A stretch of 37,470 nucleotides of DNA from the NCBI RefSeq assembly GCF_009728835.1, contig NZ_CP033455.1, positions 642,493-679,962 of the forward strand, given 5' to 3'. This DNA comes from Ehrlichia ruminantium. GTDB taxonomy: Bacteria; Pseudomonadota; Alphaproteobacteria; Rickettsiales; Anaplasmataceae. The position numbers were made by a program, and so were the translations under genes. This document shows positions 26,401 to 33,191 of the stretch, one piece after another; position 1 is the first letter of the stretch; every line of letters begins with the position of its first letter. Under the pieces are notes generated by a model. That model ran no database searches, was not told the DNA's origin, and saw only the letters and a list, made by a program, of their open reading frames with translations.

Positions 26401-29203
26401 TCTTAATAAAGAATGTGATGTATTAAAAAATCATGTAAAATGGTATGGAATAGCTCCAGAATTTAGTGTGTTAGGTGGAATCATATCTGCTAAGGTTGAT
26501 GATGGGAAAATACGCTCTTCTGACTTATTAAAGAGTGAGTTCTGCAAAAAGTATTCTCTAGCAACAGTAAAGTTTAATTTATCTGATGTAGATAAAGGAT
26601 ATATACAAAATGTTGGTGATAAGAGAAATTATATTGTTGAAGAAGGTTCTATAAAGCTTAAGCTGTCTTGGAAACCTACTGGTAAGAATGCTAAGAAGCA
26701 AACAGTTACTGTTATTATAAATTCTGATGGAAGAGTATCATTGCAAGCTAGTGATATTGAAAAATGTGGTGAGCATGGTGAAAAACTTGATTTTGATAAT
26801 TGTAAAGTTTATGTAGGTGGCTTGTGTTTAAAAGATGCTTTAGCAAATGGTAGATGGAGAGATAAAAAAGCTGTTTCAAGTAGCAAAGAGCATACTTCAC
26901 AAGATAAGTCCCCAGAACAGGCTAAAGGTCCTGATCTTGATGATCCTGATCTTGGTTCTGAAGTAGCAGAATCTTATAGTGAGGATAAGAAATTGGATCC
27001 TAGGTCTGGATTAGATCCTAGTGTGGACTCCGGGCCTAGATTCGATCCTAGTGTAGGTCTTGGATCTAAATTAGATTCTAGTTTAGACTCTAGGTCTAGA
27101 TTGGATCCTAGTGTAGGTCTTGGATCTAAATTAGATCCTAGTTTAGACTCTGGGTCTAGATTAGATCCTAGTTTAGACTTTGGGTCTAAATTGGATCCTA
27201 GTGTGGGTCTTGGATCTAAATTAGATTCTAGTTTAGACCCTAGATCTAAAGATAGTAAATTAGGATTGAGTGGCGATTATTCTGGTATCCCTCAGGATCC
27301 AAGTTCTAGAAGGAGACGTTATAATAGTTATTCTTCAGATGTTTCTAGTGAGCTGACTGATTTTATGCAGTTTTCACCTAGTGGAGATACCAGATATCCT
27401 GGTTTAGATGATCCTGAATTTTTTGAGTTGCAGAAATTTGGTGCTGTTGGAGGATATGGTAGACCAAAACCTGAATTGTTTGTACAGGATGAGTTTGTAG
27501 ATGAAGGTCAACCTAGGCGTAGGGATGATGGTGATCTCAGAAAAGCCCAACGTGGTGTTATGCATCAGCAACATAGTGATAAAACACAGGGAAGTTCTGA
27601 TGGGGTTAAACCTATATGGGATATAGATTTGTCAGGTTTTGCTAAAAGTTTGCGTACTCTTGATGATGTTTTTGGTGAATCTTCTTTTGAAGATATACAT
27701 GGTACTCCTGGTGATGGTGAAAGTTTACCAGTAGTAAAAACTTCTTCTACAAAACAAATGACAGGAGATCAGTTAAGTGTAGGCGTTACAGCAGTTAGTG
27801 ATGGTGTACAAACTCCCTCTGATAGTAAACCTAGTCAGGTTGTGATGCAAGCTACTGGAGGTGTAGAAGATAAAGCAATTGGTCATGATGGTATGAGTAT
27901 TGATGTAGCTTCTGTAGCAAAAACAGGTCCTTTAGTAGAGGATAGTTTAGGTACAACTTCAGATATGCGAACTGGTCAAGGACTTTCTACTTCTGCATTA
28001 GCAGATACGGTAGAGGCGTCTTCTACTACAGAAGATATACACTCTGATGGTCAAAATGTTGCTGATAAATCAGGTACTAGTGATGATATACCTAGTCAAG
28101 TTGTGATACAAGCTACTGGAGGTGTAGAAGATAAAGCAATTGGTCGTGATGGTATGAGTATTGATGTAGCTTCTGTAGCAAAAACAGGTCCTTTAGTAGA
28201 GGATAGTTTAGGTACAACTTCAGATATGCGAACTGATCAAGGACTTTCTATTTCTGCATTAGCAGATACGGTAGAGGCATCTTCTACTACAGAAGATATA
28301 CACTCTGATGATCAACATGTTACTGGTAAATCAGGTATTAGTGAGGTAAAGAATATGAAAAAAATGCTTTCTCGTGCTTATAGTGAGACAGATATAAAGA
28401 ATATTGGTATTGAGCGTGCTAGTTCAAGTTTACAGCCTGATCTGAAACCTTCTGAAAAGCAACTTATTGATGGATTGAGTCTAAGTGATGTAAAGGAGGT
28501 TAAGAAAAAGAAGCTTTCTCGTGCTCATAGTGAATCGGATGTCAGTAATATAACTATGGATCCTAATATGTTACAAGAAATAAGAAAAAATTTAAAAAGG
28601 ACAGAATCATCTCATATATTAACTGAGCCAGCACAACAGGATATTTATGAAGAACCTAGAGAAAAAGCAGAAAAAGATGTAGTTCTATTTGTTGGTTTGC
28701 AGCCAAAGCATGTAGAAGGTATGAAATCTCATGATACTGCTGATAAAAGTGAAAATATTAGGAAAATAGATTATATGAAAAAGAGATCTAGTAGCTGTAG
28801 TGATATATCTAGTGTTGGTATGGACAATGATATACAAAAAGCAAGACGTAATACATTTAGTGGAAGTATTGAGTTGATACCTGCAGATTATAGGAAAGCT
28901 CTTTTACATGTCTCTAGAGCTGGGTATGCTGAACAGGTGTGTGAAAGTTTTGAGGATTTGGTTAAGCAAAATGCTAGTGAGAGAGTATCAGAAGGTGTGG
29001 CTAGTTTGGATGATGGTATATTGCAAGATGAGCAAGTTTCTACACCTTCTAGTAATGTATATCCTGATCCTGTTAGACAGAAAGTAGAAAAACTTGCTGA
29101 AGGTTTACAGGGGGTTGAACCAGCAGATCAAAGTATAACATCTCCTAGTGTTCCTTCTTCTCCTGGTATTAAACAAAAAACTGGATCTTCTAAATCAATG
29201 TAG
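20465..29203 (+). CDS. Giant ankyrin-repeat protein with repeat-rich C-terminal tail, probable effector
   Basis: A 2912-residue protein, by far the largest gene here. Degenerate ankyrin repeats are scattered over about the first 1960 residues. Examples are GNTPAHLLV, DGKSLLEIASDNGHRDLVRA, NENVIHTAVRHGKLDILRKI, DGITPFTMAFQEG, and the best pair at ~1855-1960, ESSLHKAVVNGSVEMVKRVL then GNTPLHSLLLH. A small globular region follows (about 2050-2140). From ~2145 the tail is polar and low in predicted order. It holds eight 10-residue units (2183-2262), an 87-residue unit present twice, and three KKxLSRAxSExD-like motifs. There is no N-terminal signal peptide or membrane helix. Ehrlichia secretes ankyrin and tandem-repeat proteins through type I or type IV systems to act in the host cell; this protein fits that class, but secretion is inferred. 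It could be the counterpart of the large ankyrin genes annotated in other Ehrlichia. Confidence 0.93.
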   Translation: MGIEDLHQAIKAEDISEVKKIFKSSNKAEKARLVCSETENGQGILQYVISEYLATRKIEYADIFQEIFKHCDNNLLNKRDSNGEYPLLRAARAGSLFLHLFDSSKKKIDWNVCDREGNGVLLNGISSGDTGCINIIMHRKDAHSQLSRVNNNGDNVLHTVINQCIASGSHIGRYDTILGKLSRLVVEHKKSALGQQFALGRLLNLPNKSGNTPAHLLVKSPQVFLDPDYPHTESLIENIDVGKLDSQGNSVLDLAVQNNTAGEIIRMILTNEDQYQMKELKKTLLKHVTEQNYGTILTGYRREKLTEILRDVDLKDPELSRVLVDRFKHVKTRDEVDNFNNVVIDNNIFTEQDACCCAIESENPVACRYYEHYEPYMNNSKCQKAVSKVQGDELIRLIVSRNPYNIVGFSEKHLSPKLILAVLDGDDVNAAVAMVKRLSQSSRLLESFIKNTSDAQLVSCMLKIGVEGSLRRQVCSMEINDADFEVIAQDMNKVCQASEDRIFSLAQKGDIENLVKWIKCDIDLIYKEKDGKSLLEIASDNGHRDLVRALISLHNENIVSAIGYLGHDAIAHVKIANSFNHISKIPSQEAFEVIQNNKDLIDPDIIRTIFNNAIIAGGSDELIQFCYENYYENIKDIRYMKPQVSEEHDGKETGKPMPSSGIASGEKEGKSSTDILSLRDKINQYGALSGYVDAILSRDADRFKQEVIDKLNDNPKDYITKSQGSEGHTIFSLVASFGSTEQWIKLSDAYKSVALTKKTRSIFPKDPLNGNKTSSLGSPLQCAIIADNIPVAEFFLQKINSDELSAGYGKYNENVIHTAVRHGKLDILRKIISDDKFPKASLVKAFLHPNKDGITPFTMAFQEGYGRLCREFIKVIKESQDSSVYRQVLLDENLLKLVIDYGDTNLFNDIIDIQRHVNTSKTRSTIHLVNHNIGRDNLLSYTCKNAEIKLLEVLIKCCEIEDIFHALEGVIRESSNINPEALDTLFAHLVKCSSEERVASAIIPLVVKYDKPEVLERVANAININDPRFNVCNLIVQNKPGVLSYILNARSGGLDVTTSSGGMNDLAFAMCSPNMSRVCCDYLQSHPDVELRNGALFYAAILSNNIELVDLLIKKDPSLAMKECDTSSKQNKEVLSKLKSEYKCKFTDGELPYAFAERTPSVSLQMKSYLKDAFLKRCEQNAVTASDFLVNNNLIKTLASCSNPAKYPDLCKKIVQCVDVGDFLSRSYTSGDNVFHLADGKNVDFLSKLAAKCRVFVKDSGNPKHKSMFKSMVNKTRPSDGLSFFHFLAANSFFEDYKSLCLSQGDVKQLTSDGANMSHICARSGMKDESGRFEFENLIDNERDLRGAVDRRGNGLLAYAASGSNEDLALEAVTKIISSPGLDPNLNKMFKYTQRKYIQKCLNAAFDSGNIKVYKSICEKFGIKGLVPSLHDMHRGLLTKISSTTDPVKAAKLLSDEYDRYVESGKSPAELSGQQQDNETLQDRIFVNPSKKVILDSSYKLADLLDTDAGYEKCLSEINRASSGALQIRISGGQSVAEKAISSGNAAFVKALAASNVTLNPNITDDNGNTLLHRLILACNEHPQLLQDIVMIGNELAYRHGFSVNQKNIDGETPISLLESLKEKLEKEGSENLYLIQELLTILPVRSGQESSEVQKLNSASEIYNITGSSRKLSLEMTHSDFLSKQFNQVLYGACAAILSDDSIKHPSAGNRNAEKLKKLLVDSDIRKTLTNTDSQGNNILQAIFENVATGKLNSDEVGLLQLVNIILSSIKDGKDRDLLDDLLLNHRNSRGENAIESLAKIPPAYPVFKRLEELLGKEKISNRSDFNTVLVNSAASGNVQLYDYICTKYAVDTLRNVDIHGESSLHKAVVNGSVEMVKRVLATGSDINRKNREGNTPLHSLLLHISNAPDHMVKPEHIQLVRFLISRGASLSEKNISGVSPSNIAPSIVSRSESESKLPEDTCNVLQHMRDGRNDYLDLNKECDVLKNHVKWYGIAPEFSVLGGIISAKVDDGKIRSSDLLKSEFCKKYSLATVKFNLSDVDKGYIQNVGDKRNYIVEEGSIKLKLSWKPTGKNAKKQTVTVIINSDGRVSLQASDIEKCGEHGEKLDFDNCKVYVGGLCLKDALANGRWRDKKAVSSSKEHTSQDKSPEQAKGPDLDDPDLGSEVAESYSEDKKLDPRSGLDPSVDSGPRFDPSVGLGSKLDSSLDSRSRLDPSVGLGSKLDPSLDSGSRLDPSLDFGSKLDPSVGLGSKLDSSLDPRSKDSKLGLSGDYSGIPQDPSSRRRRYNSYSSDVSSELTDFMQFSPSGDTRYPGLDDPEFFELQKFGAVGGYGRPKPELFVQDEFVDEGQPRRRDDGDLRKAQRGVMHQQHSDKTQGSSDGVKPIWDIDLSGFAKSLRTLDDVFGESSFEDIHGTPGDGESLPVVKTSSTKQMTGDQLSVGVTAVSDGVQTPSDSKPSQVVMQATGGVEDKAIGHDGMSIDVASVAKTGPLVEDSLGTTSDMRTGQGLSTSALADTVEASSTTEDIHSDGQNVADKSGTSDDIPSQVVIQATGGVEDKAIGRDGMSIDVASVAKTGPLVEDSLGTTSDMRTDQGLSISALADTVEASSTTEDIHSDDQHVTGKSGISEVKNMKKMLSRAYSETDIKNIGIERASSSLQPDLKPSEKQLIDGLSLSDVKEVKKKKLSRAHSESDVSNITMDPNMLQEIRKNLKRTESSHILTEPAQQDIYEEPREKAEKDVVLFVGLQPKHVEGMKSHDTADKSENIRKIDYMKKRSSSCSDISSVGMDNDIQKARRNTFSGSIELIPADYRKALLHVSRAGYAEQVCESFEDLVKQNASERVSEGVASLDDGILQDEQVSTPSSNVYPDPVRQKVEKLAEGLQGVEPADQSITSPSVPSSPGIKQKTGSSKSM
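27011..27250 (+). repeat. Eight tandem 30-bp units inside the ankyrin gene
   Basis: Each unit encodes ten residues of the form LDPS[VL][GD][LSF][GR]S[KR], covering residues 2183-2262. Two sub-types partly alternate: LDPSVGLGSK-like and LDPSLDSGSR-like. The nucleotide units are nearly identical (TTAGATCCTAGT is recurrent), so copy number can change by slippage or recombination while the frame is kept. Confidence 0.93.
27830..28345 (+). repeat. Two tandem 261-bp units inside the ankyrin gene
   Basis: The unit begins at 27830 and again at 28091 (period 261 bp, 87 residues). The second copy runs to about 28345, where it diverges. The encoded unit starts PSQVVMQATGGVEDKAIG and continues through SIDVASVAKTGPLVEDSLG and STTEDIHSD. 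The two copies differ at only a handful of residues, indicating recent duplication or gene conversion. The period is a multiple of three. Confidence 0.93.
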
Positions 29204-29281
29204 ATTTATTGATAAAACTCTTGTTTAATTGATAAAAGTTAATATACTTCTATTGGGTCATGTTATGAGTTATTGCAGTTT

Positions 29282-30130
29282 ATGGCTAATCTTAAAGCTC
29301 TCTTTTTAAGGATGAAGAGTGTAAGGTCTATACAAAAGACTACTAAAGTAATGCAGATGATATCAGCTGCAAAATTACGTCAAGCTCAGCAAAGGTTATA
29401 TCATGCCAAGAGGCATATGTTAGAAATTAAGAAGGTTATTGATATTAATGTAAGTGATGATAAGGTATGTAGTGATTTGCACAATAAAAAAGATATTTTA
29501 TTAGTGATAATGTCTTCTGATAGGGGACTATGCGGTAGTTTTAATAATATGATAGTTAAATTTGCCAAGTCTTATATTGAAGAATTAGAATCTACTGGTA
29601 AAAATGTAAAGTTACTATTTTTTGGTAAAATAGCATATAGTATGATGTATAACCAGTATTCTAGTAAAATATTAAGTGTATTTTCTAATATTCATTCTAT
29701 CACAGATTTTTTGTCTTTTAAGCTTTTCTTATATAGAATTGGTATTGACTTTGATCAATTTATTAGTGTGATGATGTTGTTTAATAAATTTTATACAACT
29801 ATTTTACAAAAGCCTGCTGTAGAACAATTTATACCTTATAATATTGATGTTTCTCTATCATTACAAGAGCATTATCAATACGAACCATCGTATTTTAATG
29901 TGTTGTCTACAATGAGTTTAGGTTATATATTAAACCTAATGTATATTGCTTTCTTAGAAAACTGTGCTAGTGAACATTCTTCACGTGTTATTGCTATGGA
30001 ATCAGCAAATAACAATACCAAAGAAATGTTGAATAAATTAGTATTACAGTATAATCGTTCTAGGCAAGCTGCTATTACGACTGATTTGATAGAGGTAATT
30101 AGTGGTTTTGAATCATTGGGTAATCAGTAA
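29282..30130 (+). CDS. atpG: ATP synthase F1 gamma subunit
   Basis: The 282-residue central rotor shaft of F1, linking proton flow through the membrane to ATP synthesis on the alpha/beta ring. The N-terminal coiled-coil helix MANLKALFLRMKSVRSIQKT followed by VMQMISAAKLRQAQ is the family signature. SSDRGLCGSFN is the conserved Rossmann-region motif. The C-terminal helix MESANNNTKEMLNKL through RQAAITTDLIEVISG is complete. I start at the ATG at 29282, because family members begin MAxLK; an in-frame TTG at 29273 is less likely. It follows the ankyrin gene after 78 nt and is separated from folE by two bases. No other ATP synthase gene is in the window, in line with scattered atp genes in Anaplasmataceae. 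Confidence 0.96.
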   Translation: MANLKALFLRMKSVRSIQKTTKVMQMISAAKLRQAQQRLYHAKRHMLEIKKVIDINVSDDKVCSDLHNKKDILLVIMSSDRGLCGSFNNMIVKFAKSYIEELESTGKNVKLLFFGKIAYSMMYNQYSSKILSVFSNIHSITDFLSFKLFLYRIGIDFDQFISVMMLFNKFYTTILQKPAVEQFIPYNIDVSLSLQEHYQYEPSYFNVLSTMSLGYILNLMYIAFLENCASEHSSRVIAMESANNNTKEMLNKLVLQYNRSRQAAITTDLIEVISGFESLGNQ

Positions 30131-30132
30131 TT

Positions 30133-30705
30133 ATGAAAAATGGTAATAGGCCTTCTGAGCGCGAAGTAGAGGATGCGGTTAGTTTATTAATAAGGTGGAT
30201 AGGTGATGATATTAACAGACCTGGGCTCAGCAGTACTCCTAGGCGTATATTAAATGCTTATAAAAAATTTTTTATAGGTTATGAAGATATATCTCTAGTT
30301 GTGGGTGGTTCAGTCTTACATAATGAGGGTTATGATGGGATTATAACTTTTAAGGATATTAGGTTTATATCATATTGTGAGCATCATATTGTTCCAATGC
30401 GTGGAAAGGTAAGTATTGGCTATGTTCCTAATAAGTTTATGTTTACTATTGGTCAAGTTGTAAGGTTAGTGAATTATTTTGCAAAAAGATTACAGATTCA
30501 GGAGCGATTAACTATAGACATAGCAAAATGTATAGATAGTTATTTATTTTCTAAAGGGGTAATTGTAGTTATTAATGCAACGCATGAATGTGTACTTTGT
30601 CATGAGGAAAACAGCGGCAACTTATTATTACAAACAAGCTATGCTCTTGGAGTTTTTCAAAATAATATGGAACTAAGACAAGAATTTTTGAATAGTATTA
30701 ATTGA
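30133..30705 (+). CDS. folE: GTP cyclohydrolase I-type protein FolE, with an altered late active-site loop
   Basis: GTP cyclohydrolase I makes 7,8-dihydroneopterin triphosphate, the first step of folate (and deazapurine) synthesis. The 190-residue product has RPGLSSTPRRILNAY, SYCEHHIVPMRGKVSIGY (zinc ligands Cys82 and His85), the QERLT motif, and ATHECV with the third zinc ligand Cys153. It departs from the family right after that cysteine: the usual CMTMRGV loop, whose Arg contacts the substrate triphosphate, is replaced by CVLCHEENSGN. The fold and zinc site look intact, so I keep the name, but activity could be changed. It starts two bases after atpG and is followed by the TldD/PmbA gene after 16 nt, so all three are likely one operon. 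Confidence 0.88.
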   Translation: MKNGNRPSEREVEDAVSLLIRWIGDDINRPGLSSTPRRILNAYKKFFIGYEDISLVVGGSVLHNEGYDGIITFKDIRFISYCEHHIVPMRGKVSIGYVPNKFMFTIGQVVRLVNYFAKRLQIQERLTIDIAKCIDSYLFSKGVIVVINATHECVLCHEENSGNLLLQTSYALGVFQNNMELRQEFLNSIN

Positions 30706-30721
30706 TTGTAGGAGAAGAGAA

Positions 30722-32047
30722 TTGGATATTCTAAATATAGCTGATGATGCAGTAAGTAAAATAAAAAGTAGGGGTTATATTGGTGATGTAGTAGTTTATA
30801 GTAATAGCAGATTATCTTTATCTCAACGATTACATAAACTTGATGAGGTAGTTCAATCTAAAAATTGTAAAATAGGGATTAGGGTTATTGTAAATAATAA
30901 TCAATTTGCTTGTGTATCTTCAAATGAATTCAATAATATAACAGAACTTATAGACCGTGCTATTGATATGGCAAAACTGGCACCGGGTGATCCATATATT
31001 TCTCTGGCTGATTATGATATTACATGTCAAAGTTCTAACAATTTAATGATATTAGATAAAACTGTTATTACAGTTGATCAGTGTAAAAAGATTGCAGAAG
31101 ATATGGAAAGTGCAGCATTAAGTTATAGTGATAAAGTTACTAATTCTGAAGGTGCTTCTTTTTCTCATGGAATAACTGATATTGCTTTAGCTATTTCAAA
31201 TGGTTTCATTGGTTCTTATAGTAAATCTAATTTTACAGCTTCTGTAGCTGTAATTGCTAGTATGAAAGATAATATGGAAGTAGGTTATGACTTTTCTTCT
31301 GTGTGTAATTTTAATGATATGAAAAGCCCTATTGAGATAGGAAAAGAGGCTGCATTAAGAGCAGTGAGTAGGTTAAATTCTGGAAAAATACAGACTTCTA
31401 AGATGCCAGTGGTAATTGAAAATCGTGTAGCTAGAACGTTGTTAAAGAATTTTGCTGATGCTATAAGAGGTGATAATATAGCTAATGATGCTTCTTTTTT
31501 AAGTAATCATATTGGTAAGAATGTATTCTCAAGTAATATTTCTATAATAGATGATCCATTGATGATAGGTGGTATATCTTCTAGACCTTTTGATGGGGAA
31601 GGTATTATTGGAAGTAAGAAATTAGTAGTAGAAAATGGTATAATAAATACTTGGATTCTAGACATACGTTCAGCTAAGAAATTAAATATGAGTAGTACTG
31701 GAAATGCGATAAGGCATTCTAATGGTTCTATAACTCCTGGAGTAAGCAACTTTTATATACAAAATGGAAATTTATCTGTTAATGAGTTAATGTCAGATAT
31801 TAAGAGTGGATTATATATTACTGATCTTTTTGGTTTTGGTGTTAATTTAATTACTGGTGATTATAGTCAGGGGGCAGCAGGATTCTTTATTGAAAATGGA
31901 ACAATATCTTATCCAGTAAATGAGGTAACTATTGCTAGTAAATTACAACACATGTTTAGTAATATGTTAGTTGCGAATGATTTAATGTTTTTTGGTTCTG
32001 TAAATTCACCTACTATAAGAATAAATGATGTAACAGTTGCTGGATAA
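30722..32047 (+). CDS. pmbA: TldD/PmbA family protein (TldE-like)
   Basis: A 441-residue member of the TldD/PmbA family. In E. coli, TldD and PmbA (TldE) form a heterodimeric metalloprotease that processes microcin B17 precursor and the CcdA antitoxin; the role in an obligate intracellular bacterium is unknown. The N-terminal VVVYSNSRLSLSQRLHKLDEV, central KMPVVIENRVARTLLKNF and FDGEGIIGSKKLVVENG segments, and the glycine-rich C-terminal part (DLFGFGVNLITGDYSQGAAGFFIENG) are typical. The HExxxH zinc motif of TldD is absent, so this is the PmbA partner. The start is TTG at 30722, supported by AGGAG eight bases upstream at about 30710-30714; the first residues DILNIADDAVS match the expected N-terminal helix. 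Last gene of the atpG-folE-pmbA string. Confidence 0.92.
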   Translation: MDILNIADDAVSKIKSRGYIGDVVVYSNSRLSLSQRLHKLDEVVQSKNCKIGIRVIVNNNQFACVSSNEFNNITELIDRAIDMAKLAPGDPYISLADYDITCQSSNNLMILDKTVITVDQCKKIAEDMESAALSYSDKVTNSEGASFSHGITDIALAISNGFIGSYSKSNFTASVAVIASMKDNMEVGYDFSSVCNFNDMKSPIEIGKEAALRAVSRLNSGKIQTSKMPVVIENRVARTLLKNFADAIRGDNIANDASFLSNHIGKNVFSSNISIIDDPLMIGGISSRPFDGEGIIGSKKLVVENGIINTWILDIRSAKKLNMSSTGNAIRHSNGSITPGVSNFYIQNGNLSVNELMSDIKSGLYITDLFGFGVNLITGDYSQGAAGFFIENGTISYPVNEVTIASKLQHMFSNMLVANDLMFFGSVNSPTIRINDVTVAG

Positions 32048-32522
32048 ATTCATCGTTTGAGATGGCATTTAGATTTATTTATATAAGTTATATATTGCAT
32101 AGTGGTAATGTAGCTAATTTTTTAGCTTGTATTTTCAATATCTGCATATTAATTTGTTTTCCTATGCTGTTGTCTTCTGTAATTCAAGTTTTATATTAAG
32201 TTAAATATCTTATTTATTATGACATGTTGCAAGAACCAAAAAAATTGATGTTATAATCAATCTTAGAAGTAATTGAACACACTACATAATCTACAGACAT
32301 TATGTTTTAATAATTCACTTAAGGATCCTGCGTTATTTTTACTAAGAATTTGTCTGGAATGATAATCTTGATATCAATAGTAGAGATTTTAGTTACTAGT
32401 TGGGTATGTAATATACATTTAAGCAAGATTACTTATAAAAGACAAGCACAAAAGAGCTAGATAGTACCAGAACATATAAAAAACAAATATGCAGATCTTG
32501 TATGTAAAATAATAAAACATTT

Positions 32523-32684
32523 TACATATTTCTTACACTGTTTCAACCTTATTCTTGACTAAAGTATTAGTACATACATAACTTAAACTTTACTACTTTA
32601 TAAGTAACAATAATTTTTAGAAGTAATAAGCTTCTTTCTCGTGTATTATACACAACAAAGTTTATAATTTTGTATTTTTTCAAT
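32523..32684 (+). repeat. Dispersed ~155-bp intergenic repeat, copy B
   Basis: Direct tandem partner of copy C (offset about 153 bp) and an inverted partner of copy A at 13938-14097. The longest conserved parts run from about 32540 to 32645. No reading frame is open through it. Confidence 0.88.
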
Positions 32685-32694
32685 CTTATACCAT

Positions 32695-32835
32695 TCTAAT
32701 CTTATTCTTGACTAAAGTATTAGTACGTACATAATTTAAATTATATTACTTTATAAGTAACAATAATTTTTAGAAGTAATAAGCTTCTTTCTCACGTATT
32801 ACACAACAAATTATAGTTTTTATTATTTCAATATA
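32695..32835 (+). repeat. Dispersed ~155-bp intergenic repeat, copy C
   Basis: Second unit of the tandem pair. It shares ATTCTTGACTAAAGTATTAG and TAAGTAACAATAATTTTTAG with copy B, but the end is shortened and more diverged. Confidence 0.87.
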
Positions 32836-33056
32836 TACTTCTTCAATAGTAATACCTTTAAAACATTAATATATTACTTATATAAGACGTTCATGGTACT
32901 ATTTAATATAATACCCTACTATTATATCTACTTCTAAGACCTCTTCTTTAGCTTCTATTCATCACAAATATACTTTGAGATTTTAAAACCAAAAAGTTAT
33001 ATACCCTACAATAATCCACTAAGTATCAATCTTTTTTTTTTTTTTTTTAATGGAAA

Positions 33057-33143
33057 GATATCTAATAAGAAAGTTAAACACAGTGAAAATTTAATAAAAT
33101 TACTTAATATACTTGATTTTGCACCCGATAGTATACATTTCTC
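33057..33143 (+). pseudogene. Inverted fragment of the adjacent 275-aa gene
   Basis: The plus strand here encodes KKVKHSENLIKLLNILDFAP and a few more residues, the same as an internal segment of the minus-strand gene at 33192-34019 (its DNA 33721-33807). About 86 bp match with roughly five differences, and homology stops abruptly on both sides. It therefore forms a long imperfect inverted repeat with the intact gene, about 580 bp apart. It has no usable start and is not a gene by itself. Confidence 0.9.
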
Positions 33144-33191
33144 ATTTACCATATAATAAAACTTAAACTTACCATCATTTATAATATTCTA

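Larger units (their letters stand above)
32048..33191. other. Intergenic region with repeats and a gene fragment
   Basis: About 1.1 kb between convergent genes. It contains a tandem pair of the dispersed ~155-bp repeat, a run of 17 T residues (33032-33048), and an inverted fragment of the neighbouring 275-aa gene, each listed or discussed separately. No intact gene is seen. Confidence 0.6.

Noticed and set aside
27011-28345. A CRISPR array or mobile element as explanation for the repeats
   Set aside because: The repeats are in frame, directly tandem without spacers, and encode protein; no cas gene or transposase occurs in the window.
32523-32835. An insertion sequence as explanation for the dispersed repeat
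   Set aside because: No transposase frame, terminal inverted repeat or target-site duplication could be seen; each copy is only about 155 bp.
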